From: an uncultured Collinsella sp.
GTDB taxonomy: Bacteria; Actinomycetota; Coriobacteriia; Coriobacteriales; Coriobacteriaceae
NCBI GenBank assembly: GCA_900768265.1
Contig: CAAGCF010000040.1
Coordinates: 60,127-124,126, forward strand
Direction of reading: 5' to 3'
DNA length: 64,000 nucleotides
Shown one piece after another: positions 23,970-31,804 of this stretch. The translations under genes were made by a program, and so were the position numbers. How positions within the stretch are numbered: position 1 is the first letter of the stretch; each line of letters begins with the position of its first letter. Below the pieces are notes generated by a model, which saw only the letters and a list, made by a program, of their open reading frames with translations, did not search any database and was not told where the DNA came from.

Positions 23970-24797
23970 TTACCGAGCCGCCAAGATGGCGTCGATGAGC
24001 GTCAGTACGCCCCCGTCGTTGTTGCTCGGAATGCGCCACTTGGCATGCGCGTTCATGTGCTCCTCGGCATTGTCCACGATAAAGCTGTGTCCGACGCGCT
24101 CCAGCATGGGGATATCGTTGTAGGTATCGCCCACGGCGGCGGCGTCGGCGATGTCGATGCCCAGGCGCTCGCAGAGATGTGCCACGCCCGAGCCCTTGTC
24201 GACGCCCAGGTTCATAAAGTCGATCCACTCGCGGCCCGCATTGGTGACGTAGAGTCGATCCGAGAACGCGGGGCTATAGGTCTCGCGGAACGCGGGCTCG
24301 GCATCGTAGCCGGGGAAGAAGATCGAAATCTTGTTGGATTCGACGTCAAGACCCTCAAAGGTATCGACGTAGTTGATCGTGTTGTAGTAAACGCTGATCT
24401 CATCGTGGTATTGATGGTCGCGGGCAAGCACGTAGAACTCGTCAAAGCAGCACAGCACGGGAACGGCGCGCGAATCCTCCGAGGCGCGAGCAAGCACCTG
24501 CTGATACAGCTCCACATCGATATTGCTCTTATAGATATAGTTGCCACGATAGATCACGCACGCGCCGTTATCGGGGCAAAAGGCGATGCGGCCCTTAATG
24601 TTCTCGAACATCTCCTCGAGCTTGGGAGTGGGGCGTCCACTGGCGGGGCAGAACACGATTCCGGCCTCGGCGAGCTTGTCCAGGCGCTCATCGAGGCCCT
24701 GGGGCAGCACGCGCTCGTCGGTCAGCAGCGTCTTGTCCATATCGACGGCGAGAATCTTAATGTTGCCGATGCTGACGTCTGATTCAAAAGTCTGCAT
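23970..24797 (-). CDS. HAD-superfamily (Cof-type) phosphatase
   Basis: The 275-residue protein has HAD motif I (LAVDMDKTLLTDE), motif II (SGRPTPKL region) and the C-terminal GDTYNDIPMLERVGHSFIV (motif IV). The C2-type cap between them places it in the Cof/YbiV group that dephosphorylates sugar phosphates or similar metabolites. The substrate cannot be read from sequence. It is convergent with polA and transcribed away from the argG leader. Confidence 0.85.
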   Translation of the reverse strand: MQTFESDVSIGNIKILAVDMDKTLLTDERVLPQGLDERLDKLAEAGIVFCPASGRPTPKLEEMFENIKGRIAFCPDNGACVIYRGNYIYKSNIDVELYQQVLARASEDSRAVPVLCCFDEFYVLARDHQYHDEISVYYNTINYVDTFEGLDVESNKISIFFPGYDAEPAFRETYSPAFSDRLYVTNAGREWIDFMNLGVDKGSGVAHLCERLGIDIADAAAVGDTYNDIPMLERVGHSFIVDNAEEHMNAHAKWRIPSNNDGGVLTLIDAILAAR

Positions 24798-24941
24798 ATA
24801 ACGCGCCTTTCCGTTTCATAATTGTTTCGGGCGGAATAACCCTCTGGTTGCTAATCGGGCGTATTTTCGCAGGATTGACGCCTATTTGCACCACGCTTCA
24901 CAAACTAATGAAAAAACTTTTCAGAAATTTGAATTTGTCGC

Positions 24942-24969
24942 TTGTGCTGCGGGCACTTTAGCGTAATAT
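24942..24969 (+). promoter_or_regulatory. Probable argG promoter
   Basis: TTGTGC (24,942-24,947) and TAATAT (24,964-24,969) are separated by 16 bases. Transcription from here would produce a leader of about 375 nucleotides carrying the Arg-rich peptide and the hairpins upstream of argG. Confidence 0.55.
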
Positions 24970-25072
24970 AGCGACCATCGAAAACGGAGACGGAAATACA
25001 ACCGCTTACCGAAGAAAAGGTACCGTTTACGATATTAGAATTGCGCCCGGCGATAGGTGAAAGGAGAGGCAG

Positions 25073-25147
25073 ATGCAGTTCGTAAAGATCATCACTACTG
25101 CAGACAATGCCATCCGACGCCAGCGCGCAATTTCCCGACGACGATAA
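25073..25147 (+). CDS. Arginine-rich leader peptide of argG
   Basis: The 24-codon frame has a strong ribosome binding site (AAGGAGAGG, six to eight bases before the ATG) and no other apparent function. The peptide reads MQFVKIITTADNAI and then RRQRAISRRR, so six of the last ten residues are Arg and the final three codons are CGA CGA CGA, a rare Arg codon here. Position in front of argininosuccinate synthase, with overlapping hairpins, is what one expects of a ribosome-stalling attenuation peptide. Confidence 0.8.
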   Translation: MQFVKIITTADNAIRRQRAISRRR

Positions 25148-25300
25148 CAATCGTCTCTGTTCGTATGGGGCGAAATGCCCCAACAAGAGTCATTTTGAGG
25201 TCGTTGGGTTTTAGCACGACATAGACGCATGTTTCTAGGGCATGTTGTGCTGCTTTTTGCTATTTAACCTGATATTGAACGGTTTTTGACCTCGAAATGA
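25136..25300 (+). promoter_or_regulatory. Attenuator hairpins upstream of argG
   Basis: A hairpin GACGAT-AACA-ATCGTC (25,140-25,155) overlaps the Arg codons and stop of the leader peptide. Next is GGGGC-GAAAT-GCCCC (25,167-25,181), whose 3' side CCCAAC can instead pair with GTTGGG at 25,203. A terminator-like stem AGCACGACAT/ATGTTGTGCT (25,213-25,251) ends in TTTTT. A long-range pairing TCATTTTGAGGTC/GACCTCGAAATGA (25,190-25,202 with 25,288-25,300) encloses the terminator. Mutually exclusive pairings plus control codons are the hallmarks of transcription attenuation. Confidence 0.7.
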
Positions 25301-25352
25301 CTTGCAACTGACCGATGTTCTAACTAGCTACCAAGGGCGAAAGGAAACAGCC

Positions 25353-26579
25353 ATGAGCAAGGAAATAGTCGTTCTCGCATATTCCGGTGGTCTTGATACA
25401 TCCGTATGTGTCAAGTGGCTCCAGGACGAGAAGAATCTCGATGTCGTTTGTGTCTGCGGCAATGTGGGCCAGGAGGAGACCGGCCTGGACGCCAAGAAGC
25501 AGAAGGCGCTCGACCTGGGCGTTCTTGATTGCCAGGTCCTCGATCTGCGCGATGAGTTCTCCGATGAGTTCCTGACCAAGGCCATCGCCGCAAACTCCAT
25601 GTACGAGAATAAGTACCCGCTGCTCTCCGCTCTTTCCCGTCCGCTGCTCGCCAAGAAGCTCGTCGAGGTCGCTCACGAGTTTGGCGCGACCTACGTCGCC
25701 CACGGCTGCACCGGCAAGGGTAACGACCAGGTCCGTTTTGAGGCTGCCGTCAAGGCCCTCGACCCCGAGCTTAAGGTTATCGCCCCGGTTCGCGAGTGGG
25801 ATCTTAAGTGCCGTCCCGACGAGGTCGCCTATGCTCACGCCCACAACGTGCCGGTTCCCGAGGGTGCCAACGACAACCCCTATTCCATCGACGACAACCT
25901 GTGGGGTCGTGCCATTGAGTGCGGCCACCTGGAGGATCCCTGGAACGAGCCGCTCGACGACGCCTGGGTTATGACCAAGAATCCCGAGGACACGCCCGAC
26001 ACCCCGACGTATACCGAGATTGAGTTTGAGGCCGGCAAGCCCGTCGCCGTCGACGGCAAGAAGATGAAGCTCTCCGAGATCATCATCGCACTCAACAAGA
26101 TCTCGGGCGACAACGGCTTTGGCCGTCTCGACCTGGTCGAAGACCGTCTGGTGGGCCTTAAGAGCCGCGAGTGCTATGAGGTTCCCGGCGCCCTGACGCT
26201 CATCACCGCCCACAAGGCACTCGAGGATATCTGCGTCGAGGGCGACCTGCTCAAGACCAAGATTAAGCTCGAGCAGGATTGGGCCACTGCCGTGTACAAC
26301 GGCCAGTGGTACAGCCCGCTCAAGAACGCGCTCGACGCCTTTATGGCCGACACCCAGAAGTTCGTGACCGGTACCGTCCGTCTGAAGTTCTTTAAGGGCA
26401 ACTGTCATATCGTCGGCCGCAAGAGCCCCTTCAGCCTCTACGACTACGGTCTGGCTACCTACGACCGCGACACCACGTTTGACGAGAAGGCCAGCGCCGG
26501 CTTTATCGAGATCGATACGCTGTCGCTCAAGACGTGGGCAAAGGTCCAGGGTCCCAGCTCCGCTGCCGCCCAGGCCTAG
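25353..26579 (+). CDS. argG: Argininosuccinate synthase
   Basis: The 408-residue enzyme joins citrulline and aspartate with ATP, the penultimate step of arginine synthesis. The N-type ATP pyrophosphatase loop AYSGGLDTSV is at residues 8-17; THGCTGKGNDQVRFE-like sequence (AHGCTGKGNDQVRFE) and the C-terminal GQWYSPLKNALDAF are typical. The ATG at 25,353 follows AAGGAAA. It is preceded by an attenuator and followed, after about 520 bases, by argH. Confidence 0.95.
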   Translation: MSKEIVVLAYSGGLDTSVCVKWLQDEKNLDVVCVCGNVGQEETGLDAKKQKALDLGVLDCQVLDLRDEFSDEFLTKAIAANSMYENKYPLLSALSRPLLAKKLVEVAHEFGATYVAHGCTGKGNDQVRFEAAVKALDPELKVIAPVREWDLKCRPDEVAYAHAHNVPVPEGANDNPYSIDDNLWGRAIECGHLEDPWNEPLDDAWVMTKNPEDTPDTPTYTEIEFEAGKPVAVDGKKMKLSEIIIALNKISGDNGFGRLDLVEDRLVGLKSRECYEVPGALTLITAHKALEDICVEGDLLKTKIKLEQDWATAVYNGQWYSPLKNALDAFMADTQKFVTGTVRLKFFKGNCHIVGRKSPFSLYDYGLATYDRDTTFDEKASAGFIEIDTLSLKTWAKVQGPSSAAAQA

Positions 26580-26733
26580 CGCCTCCTTTCCTTGGTATCC
26601 GCGCGGCCCATCCGCGTGATACAAAACGGGCGCACGGGGTCCCTACCTTTCGTTATGCTTGCTGACACTTCTTAACATCGGTGGCCCCTACGTTCCGCCC
26701 GCATATATGACGCCGCGCCTGCGGCTGAGTCCG

Positions 26734-26761
26734 AGCCCCGCCGGGGTTGTCCGGCGGGGCT
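26734..26761 (+). repeat. GC-rich hairpin upstream of a small ORF
   Basis: The 11-bp perfect stem AGCCCCGCCGG/CCGGCGGGGCT has a six-base loop, then CCTTCTATC. It lacks a clean T tract. It could end argG transcription or lie in the 5' leader of the small gene at 26,813. A similar TATATATGA sequence occurs on both sides. Confidence 0.55.
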
Positions 26762-26812
26762 CCTTCTATCAATTTGGCGGCTCTGTGCCTATATATATGA
26801 GGAGTATCCATT

Positions 26813-26983
26813 ATGTTCAACGCTATCGCGCATGCCTTACTTGCCCTCGCGCCCGAGTTCGATGCTGCAAAGGTCGAGGACGTTCCTGTGAGCCTGAAGG
26901 CCTGGATCGATGGTTCGCAAGGCAACATCCGGAGGGAGACGTTGGGCGCCAAGTGCCTGGTGCGTCACTTCTTTGCAAATTAG
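26813..26983 (+). CDS. Small unknown protein between argG and argH
   Basis: The 56-residue product (MFNAIAHALLALAPEFDAAK, then a Trp-containing middle and NIRRETLGAKCLVRHFFAN) has a good ribosome binding site (GAGGAG eight bases upstream). Codon choice looks coding (third-position GC). No family is recognised. Location between two arginine genes, after a hairpin, makes it worth testing as a small regulatory or accessory protein; it may also be chance. Confidence 0.45.
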   Translation: MFNAIAHALLALAPEFDAAKVEDVPVSLKAWIDGSQGNIRRETLGAKCLVRHFFAN

Positions 26984-27101
26984 CAACATGGTCCCGCGCA
27001 CGGTGGGGATTGTGTAAAACTGGCGGTTGAAAAATCGCTTTAGCGACAGGGCGCATTGCTTTGGGCGCTTGTTTTGGTATTTGGAGAAAGGGGACAGTTC
27101 C

Positions 27102-28532
27102 ATGGCTCTTTGGGGCGGTCGTTTTGAGGCGGGAGTGGCCGAGGTCACGCAGGAGTTTGGCGCGTCGCTGCCGGTCGACAAACATCTCTATAAGCAGGAT
27201 ATCGCCGGTTCTAAGGCGCATGCCAAGATGCTGGCGGCCCAGGGCATCATCAGTGCCGAGGATGAGCAGGCGATTGCCGAGGGCCTGACCGGAATCGAAC
27301 AGGATATCGACGCCGGCAACTTCACCTTCGATATCAACGACGAGGACATCCATATGTCCATCGAGAGCGAGCTGACGCGTCGCATCGGCGAGGCCGGCAA
27401 GCGCTTGCATACCGGACGTTCGCGCAACGACCAGGTGGCGACCGATACGCGCCTGGGCGTCAAGGCGTTGGCCAAGGAGCTCATGGAGGCCAACCTGCAG
27501 TTGCGCCACGTGCTGGTGGATGCGGCCAAGAAGTACGACAAGGTGATTCTGCCGGGTTACACGCACATGCAGCATGCTCAGCCCGTGCTGCTGTCACATC
27601 ATCTGCTGGCGTATTCCTGGATGTTCGCGCGCGACTTTACACGTCTGAAGGCCGCCTTTGATGCCGCCGACAACTGCCCGCTGGGTGCTGCCGCGCTTGC
27701 CGGTACGAGCTATCCGCTCGATCGCCAGATGACGGCTGCCGAACTTGGCTTTGCGGGCGTGATTCCTAACTCACTCGATGCTGTTTCCGACCGTGATTTC
27801 CTGCTCGACCTGCATTATGCCGGCTCCGTCATGGCCATGCACCTGTCGCGTCTTTCCGAGGAGATCGTGCTGTGGTCGAGCTCTGAATTTGGCTTTATCA
27901 CGCTTTCCGACTCGTACTCCACCGGCTCGTCCATCATGCCTCAGAAGAAAAACCCCGACTTTGCCGAGCTTATTCGCGGCAAGAGCGGTCGCGTGTACGG
28001 CAACCTGGTCCAGCTGCTGGTGACCATGAAGGGTCTGCCGTTGGCCTATAACAAGGACCTGCAGGAGGACAAGGAGGGCGCGCTCGATACCGCCCACACG
28101 CTCATGCAGTGCCTGTCGGTTATGGCCGGTATGATTTCGACTTGGACCGTCAACGAGGGCGCCATGGCACGCGAGTGCGGCGTGGGTCACCTTGCCGCCA
28201 CCGACGTTGCCGACTACCTGGCTAAGCGTGGTCTGCCGTTCCGCGAGGCGCACGCCGTGGTGGGGCATTTGGTCCTGATGTGCGAGAAGCGCGGCTGCAA
28301 CCTCGAGGACCTGCCGTTTGAGGTCTTCCAGGAGGCAAGCCCGCTCTTTGAGCGCGACATTACCGAGGCGCTCGACATTCCGTCGATTGTCGCTGCGCGC
28401 ACGACCGAGGGTGGTACCGCCCCTGCTGCCGTTGCCGTGCAGTTGGGGCGCGCCGAGGCGCAGCTTGCGGCCGATGAAGGCGTGTCTGGCTCGTTGACCA
28501 AGGTCGTCGAGATGGGCCACGGAGCTTATTAG
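27102..28532 (+). CDS. argH: Argininosuccinate lyase
   Basis: The 476-residue enzyme of the fumarase/aspartase superfamily splits argininosuccinate into arginine and fumarate. The signature GSSIMPQKKNPD lies near residue 275; ALWGGRFEAGVAEVTQEFGASL at the N-terminus and HTGRSRNDQVATDTRL near 105 are typical. The start at 27,102 follows GAAAGGGG. The 118 bases between it and the small upstream ORF show no clear regulatory structure. Confidence 0.95.
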   Translation: MALWGGRFEAGVAEVTQEFGASLPVDKHLYKQDIAGSKAHAKMLAAQGIISAEDEQAIAEGLTGIEQDIDAGNFTFDINDEDIHMSIESELTRRIGEAGKRLHTGRSRNDQVATDTRLGVKALAKELMEANLQLRHVLVDAAKKYDKVILPGYTHMQHAQPVLLSHHLLAYSWMFARDFTRLKAAFDAADNCPLGAAALAGTSYPLDRQMTAAELGFAGVIPNSLDAVSDRDFLLDLHYAGSVMAMHLSRLSEEIVLWSSSEFGFITLSDSYSTGSSIMPQKKNPDFAELIRGKSGRVYGNLVQLLVTMKGLPLAYNKDLQEDKEGALDTAHTLMQCLSVMAGMISTWTVNEGAMARECGVGHLAATDVADYLAKRGLPFREAHAVVGHLVLMCEKRGCNLEDLPFEVFQEASPLFERDITEALDIPSIVAARTTEGGTAPAAVAVQLGRAEAQLAADEGVSGSLTKVVEMGHGAY

Positions 28533-28577
28533 CTTATTGGATGCGTCTGTCTGGTGCGTTCATCATATCTTGCCTTT

Positions 28578-28609
28578 ACGGGTGCCCGCTACGGTGGGCG
28601 CCCGTTTTG
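28578..28609 (+). terminator. Terminator after argH
   Basis: ACGGGTGCCC pairs with GGGCGCCCGT (one wobble) across an eight-base loop, followed by TTTTG. Confidence 0.75.
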
Positions 28610-28909
28610 TTATAGAGAAGGAAGGAGCTTGTCGAGAACTTTTGTAGGACATTTGCGCAGGTTGTGAAGGGGATGCGTTCACGGGCGGCAATCGACCGTC
28701 CGTTCTGTTCGGTGCAGTTGGAAGTGGGGCGGATGGTACTCTAGTCGGGCTTCGGAACAGAAGTGACACATATGGAGCGCTTCAATAAATAATAACGCTT
28801 CAATAAACGGCTTTTTGTTTAACTGCAGCTAGAACTCTGTTACGATGCAGTCCAGGCGGGTGCCGGAATGGGACTTGGGCACGCGCGAACCTACTTGAAA
28901 GGCTACCTT
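28610..28909 (+). promoter_or_regulatory. Leader region of ndk with a direct repeat
   Basis: No gene is visible in this 300-base gap. CGCTTCAATAAA occurs twice (28,778 and 28,796), 18 bases apart, just before TTGTTT and a TACGAT-type -10 near 28,840. The repeat could be a regulator site or chance AT-rich promoter sequence. Confidence 0.4.
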
Positions 28910-29314
28910 ATGGCTATCGAGAAGACCTTCATCATGATTAAGCCCGACGCCGTGCGCGATCGCAAGATCGGCGAGATCGTTGCTCGCATTGAGCGCAGCG
29001 GCCTTGTCATCGAGCGCATGGAGATGACCACGCTCGAGCGCGCTACCGTCGAGGAGCACTACGCCCATCTGGCCGACAAGCCCTTCTTTGGCGGTCTCTG
29101 CGACTTTATGACGAGCGGTCCGGTCGTCAAGATGGTCGTTTCCGGTCTCTCCGCTGTCTCCAAGATGCGCACCCTTATGGGCGCCACCAACCCGCTTGAT
29201 GCTGCCCCCGGCACCATTCGCGGCGACTTTGCCGTCGATGTCAACGCCAACGTGATCCACGGCTCCGACTGTCTGGAGAACGCCGAGATCGAGATCAAGC
29301 GCTTTTTTGGCTAA
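28910..29314 (+). CDS. ndk: Nucleoside diphosphate kinase
   Basis: The 134-residue enzyme transfers phosphate between nucleoside tri- and diphosphates via a phospho-histidine. Signatures are EKTFIMIKPDAVRD at the N-terminus, GATNPLDAAPGTIRGDF, and the active site NVIHGSDCLENAEIEI. The start ATG at 28,910 follows GAAAGG. Length is normal. It stands alone between two terminators. Confidence 0.96.
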   Translation: MAIEKTFIMIKPDAVRDRKIGEIVARIERSGLVIERMEMTTLERATVEEHYAHLADKPFFGGLCDFMTSGPVVKMVVSGLSAVSKMRTLMGATNPLDAAPGTIRGDFAVDVNANVIHGSDCLENAEIEIKRFFG

Positions 29315-29352
29315 ACCAGCTTTGACTCCTTAAAGCTGTTAGCGTGTGGCTT

Positions 29353-29388
29353 GGGCGCCGCGGAACTCCATCCGCGGCGCCCTTTTTA
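29353..29388 (+). terminator. Terminator after ndk
   Basis: GGGCGCCGCGG pairs perfectly with CCGCGGCGCCC, followed by TTTTT. Confidence 0.88.
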
Positions 29389-29428
29389 TTCCAGTAGATT
29401 TTGGTAAACGCCCACAAATCTACTAAAG

Positions 29429-29463
29429 AGCCCCCGTCCGGATGTTTCTTCCGGGCGGGGGCT
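29429..29463 (-). terminator. Terminator after rpiB
   Basis: On the minus strand AGCCCCCGCCCGG pairs with CCGGACGGGGGCT (one mismatch) and is followed by CTTTAG. It lies just downstream of rpiB and faces the ndk terminator. Confidence 0.7.
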
Positions 29464-29490
29464 GGCGTTAGCGTATGGCTTTGTGAATCT

Positions 29491-29958
29491 TTAGGCTTCG
29501 TCGACGATCTTAAGGCCGCGGGTCTGGTCGATCTCGTTGAGGAGGTTAACGCGACGCTCGTGGCGACCGCCCTCAAACTCGGCGTCGAGCCACTCGTCGA
29601 CGATCATCTTGGCGAGCTCGGAGCCAACGACGCGGGCACCAAAGGCGAGCACGTTGGTGTTGTTGTGCATGCGCGAGAGCTTGGCGCTGAAGGGCTCGGA
29701 GCACACGACGGCGCGAACGCCCTCGACCTTGTTGGCGGCCAGGCTGATGCCGACGCCGGTACCGCAGATCAGGATACCCAGGTCGACGTCACCGTTGGCA
29801 ACTGCCTTGCCCACCTTGTAGCCGGCGATGGGGTAATCAAAGCTCTCGGAGGTGTCGGTTCCATAGTTCACGACCTCGTAGCCGCGTTCCTTCAGGTGCT
29901 CGGAAATGATGTTCTTGAGCTCGACGGCGGCATGGTCGTTGCCGATACCAATCTTCAT
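29491..29958 (-). CDS. rpiB: Ribose 5-phosphate isomerase B
   Basis: The 155-residue enzyme interconverts ribose 5-phosphate and ribulose 5-phosphate. It has the LacA/RpiB pattern: KIGIGNDHAAVELKN at the start, GILICGTGVGISLAANK with the catalytic Cys near 66, and RMHNNTNVLAFGARV. The ATG at 29,958 follows GAGGAAC. It is a single gene transcribed away from the cyuA gene. Confidence 0.93.
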   Translation of the reverse strand: MKIGIGNDHAAVELKNIISEHLKERGYEVVNYGTDTSESFDYPIAGYKVGKAVANGDVDLGILICGTGVGISLAANKVEGVRAVVCSEPFSAKLSRMHNNTNVLAFGARVVGSELAKMIVDEWLDAEFEGGRHERRVNLLNEIDQTRGLKIVDEA

Positions 29959-30229
29959 GAGTGGTTCCTCTCTGGTCCGTGCGGCGGAATTGCTAAAGGT
30001 TTTACCGCGTTCGACTGCATGATAGCGCGACTTTTGCGTAAACACTCGGGCGTTTTTTGGTCAAACGCTTTAGCATGCAACAAGACTAACTTCTCATGAA
30101 TGAATGCCGTCAGATTGCGCTTAAACGCCGTCCGTCGGAACCATGGTTGCGGTTTTTGATGCATTGTTATCAAATAAAAGAGCTAACTATTATCGAGAGC
30201 CCAGTTCGTTATGTAAGCAGGAGATACCT

Positions 30230-31549
30230 ATGCCTACCGATTCCATCCGCGATGCCGCTTTTTGCGATGTCTTGAACCGCGAGCTTGTCTGCGCGCTCGG
30301 CTGCACCGAGCCCATTGCCGTTGCCTATGCGGCGGCGCTGGCGAGCCAGACGCTCGGTTGCGAACCCGATCATATGGACGTTGCCTGCTCGGGCAACATC
30401 ATCAAGAACGTTAAGAGCGTGACCGTGCCCAACTCGGGCGGTATGCACGGTATTGAAGCGGCAGCCGTGCTGGGTGCCGTGGGCGGTGACGCCAAGAGCG
30501 CGCTCGAGGTGCTCGAGAGCGTTAACGACGAAGATCGTGCTCGCGTGGCCGAGCTCCTCGCCGATGCCGGCTACTGCGATGTGTCGCTTGTCGAGGGTGT
30601 ACCCAACCTCTACATCAAGGTGACTGCCACAGCCGGGGGCCATACCGCGGTCGTCGAGATTACCGACCACCACACCAATGTCACGTGCCATACGCTCGAC
30701 GGTATTCCGGTGTGCGGCAAGTCGGCGGGGGAGTGCGCCGCCTGCGCCGAGCGCGTCGTGGCCGAGCGTGCGGCAGATAAGGCCGACACGCCCATGTCGA
30801 TTGAGTCCATCATCGACTTTATCGAGGGCGGCGACATCGAGGGCGCCCGCGCTGCCGTTGAGCGTCAGATTGAACTGAACGGCGCGATCAGTGCCGAGGG
30901 CCTCGCGCACGCTTGGGGCGCCGAGGTGGGCCGTACGCTGCTGGGCGCTCGTGCCGATGACGTCGCCTGCCGGGCCCGTGCCCGTGCGGCCGCCGGGTCC
31001 GACGCCCGCATGAACGGCTGTGCGCTGCCGGTCGCTATTGTGTGCGGTTCGGGCAATCAGGGCATTACCTGTGCCTTGCCCGTTATGGAGTATGCCGAGT
31101 ACCTGCGCTGCGACAACGAGCGCCTGGTGCGCGCCGTGATGCTGTCCGATCTTATCGCTGTGCATATCAAGAGTTATATTGGTGCGCTCTCGGCGTTTTG
31201 CGGTGCTATTTGCGCCGCGTGCGGCGCCGGTGCCGCGATTACCTGGCTGTGCGGTGGCACGCGCGAGCAGATTGGCGCGACAGTCTCGAACACGCTCGGC
31301 AACGTGGGCGGCATCGTGTGCGATGGCGCCAAGGCAAGCTGCGCCGCCAAGATTTCCGCTGCCGTTGATGCTGCGATTCTGGGTCATGATATGGCTATGC
31401 AGGGCCGCGGCTTCCGCGCCGGCGAGGGCCTGATCCAGGATACCGTCGAGGAGACCATCGCCAGCATGGGCTATGTGGGTCGTGTCGGCATGAAGGACAC
31501 CGACGTCGAGATCCTCAACATCATGATCGGCAAAACACGGGTTTGCTAG
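30230..31549 (+). CDS. cyuA: L-cysteine desulfidase family protein (CyuA/YhaM)
   Basis: The 439-residue protein belongs to the UPF0597 family, related to the alpha chain of iron-sulfur serine dehydratases. Signatures are ALGCTEPIAVAYAAALA near the N-terminus, SGNIIKNVKSVTVPNSGG, and GGIVCDGAKASCAAKISAA near 390. Members degrade L-cysteine to pyruvate, ammonia and sulfide under anoxic conditions, using an oxygen-sensitive cluster held by conserved Cys. The start at 30,230 follows CAGGAGA. The stop codon lies within a long hairpin. Confidence 0.85.
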   Translation: MPTDSIRDAAFCDVLNRELVCALGCTEPIAVAYAAALASQTLGCEPDHMDVACSGNIIKNVKSVTVPNSGGMHGIEAAAVLGAVGGDAKSALEVLESVNDEDRARVAELLADAGYCDVSLVEGVPNLYIKVTATAGGHTAVVEITDHHTNVTCHTLDGIPVCGKSAGECAACAERVVAERAADKADTPMSIESIIDFIEGGDIEGARAAVERQIELNGAISAEGLAHAWGAEVGRTLLGARADDVACRARARAAAGSDARMNGCALPVAIVCGSGNQGITCALPVMEYAEYLRCDNERLVRAVMLSDLIAVHIKSYIGALSAFCGAICAACGAGAAITWLCGGTREQIGATVSNTLGNVGGIVCDGAKASCAAKISAAVDAAILGHDMAMQGRGFRAGEGLIQDTVEETIASMGYVGRVGMKDTDVEILNIMIGKTRVC

Positions 31550-31580
31550 CTACGCGGTTTTACCAAACCGCGTAGCTAGC
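31545..31580 (+). repeat. 16-bp perfect hairpin overlapping the cyuA stop codon
   Basis: GCTAGCTACGCGGTTT and AAACCGCGTAGCTAGC are separated by only TACC. The TAG stop (31,547-31,549) is within the 5' arm. There is no T tract after it. Confidence 0.75.
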
Positions 31581-31590
31581 CGACGCTGCA

Positions 31591-31686
31591 AACGCCCCTA
31601 AGCGGCAATCTGCCTTTCAATCGTCGGGCATGGCCAGAAGGCCTATGCTCTCCTCTTTCAAGGCACATTGCTCGCTTAGGGGCGTT
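31591..31686 (+). repeat. Structured dispersed element, copy 1
   Basis: An outer stem AACGCCCCTAAGC/GCTTAGGGGCGTT encloses TGCCTT/AAGGCA, two internal TTTCAA-type loops, and an apical stem GCATGGCC-AGAA-GGCCTATGC. The same architecture with other stem sequences recurs at 34,764 and 56,971. It lies between cyuA and a convergent HAD gene. Confidence 0.8.
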
Positions 31687-31717
31687 TTCGCTGACTTATG
31701 CTCAACCTGCGGGAGGG

Positions 31718-31800
31718 TAGTCGTTGGGGACAGACTTAAATGAGTAGTCGTTGGGGACGTTCTTGTTTGACTAGTCGTTTAAGAACGTCCCCAACGACTA
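31718..31800. repeat. Palindrome with 20-bp arms plus an extra half-copy
   Basis: TAGTCGTTGGGGACGTTCTT (31,745) is perfectly complementary to 31,781-31,800, with a 16-base loop containing CTAGTCGTT. A further half-copy, TAGTCGTTGGGGAC, lies at 31,718. It sits between two convergent genes and touches the end of the HAD gene. Confidence 0.8.
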
Positions 31801-31804
31801 ACCC

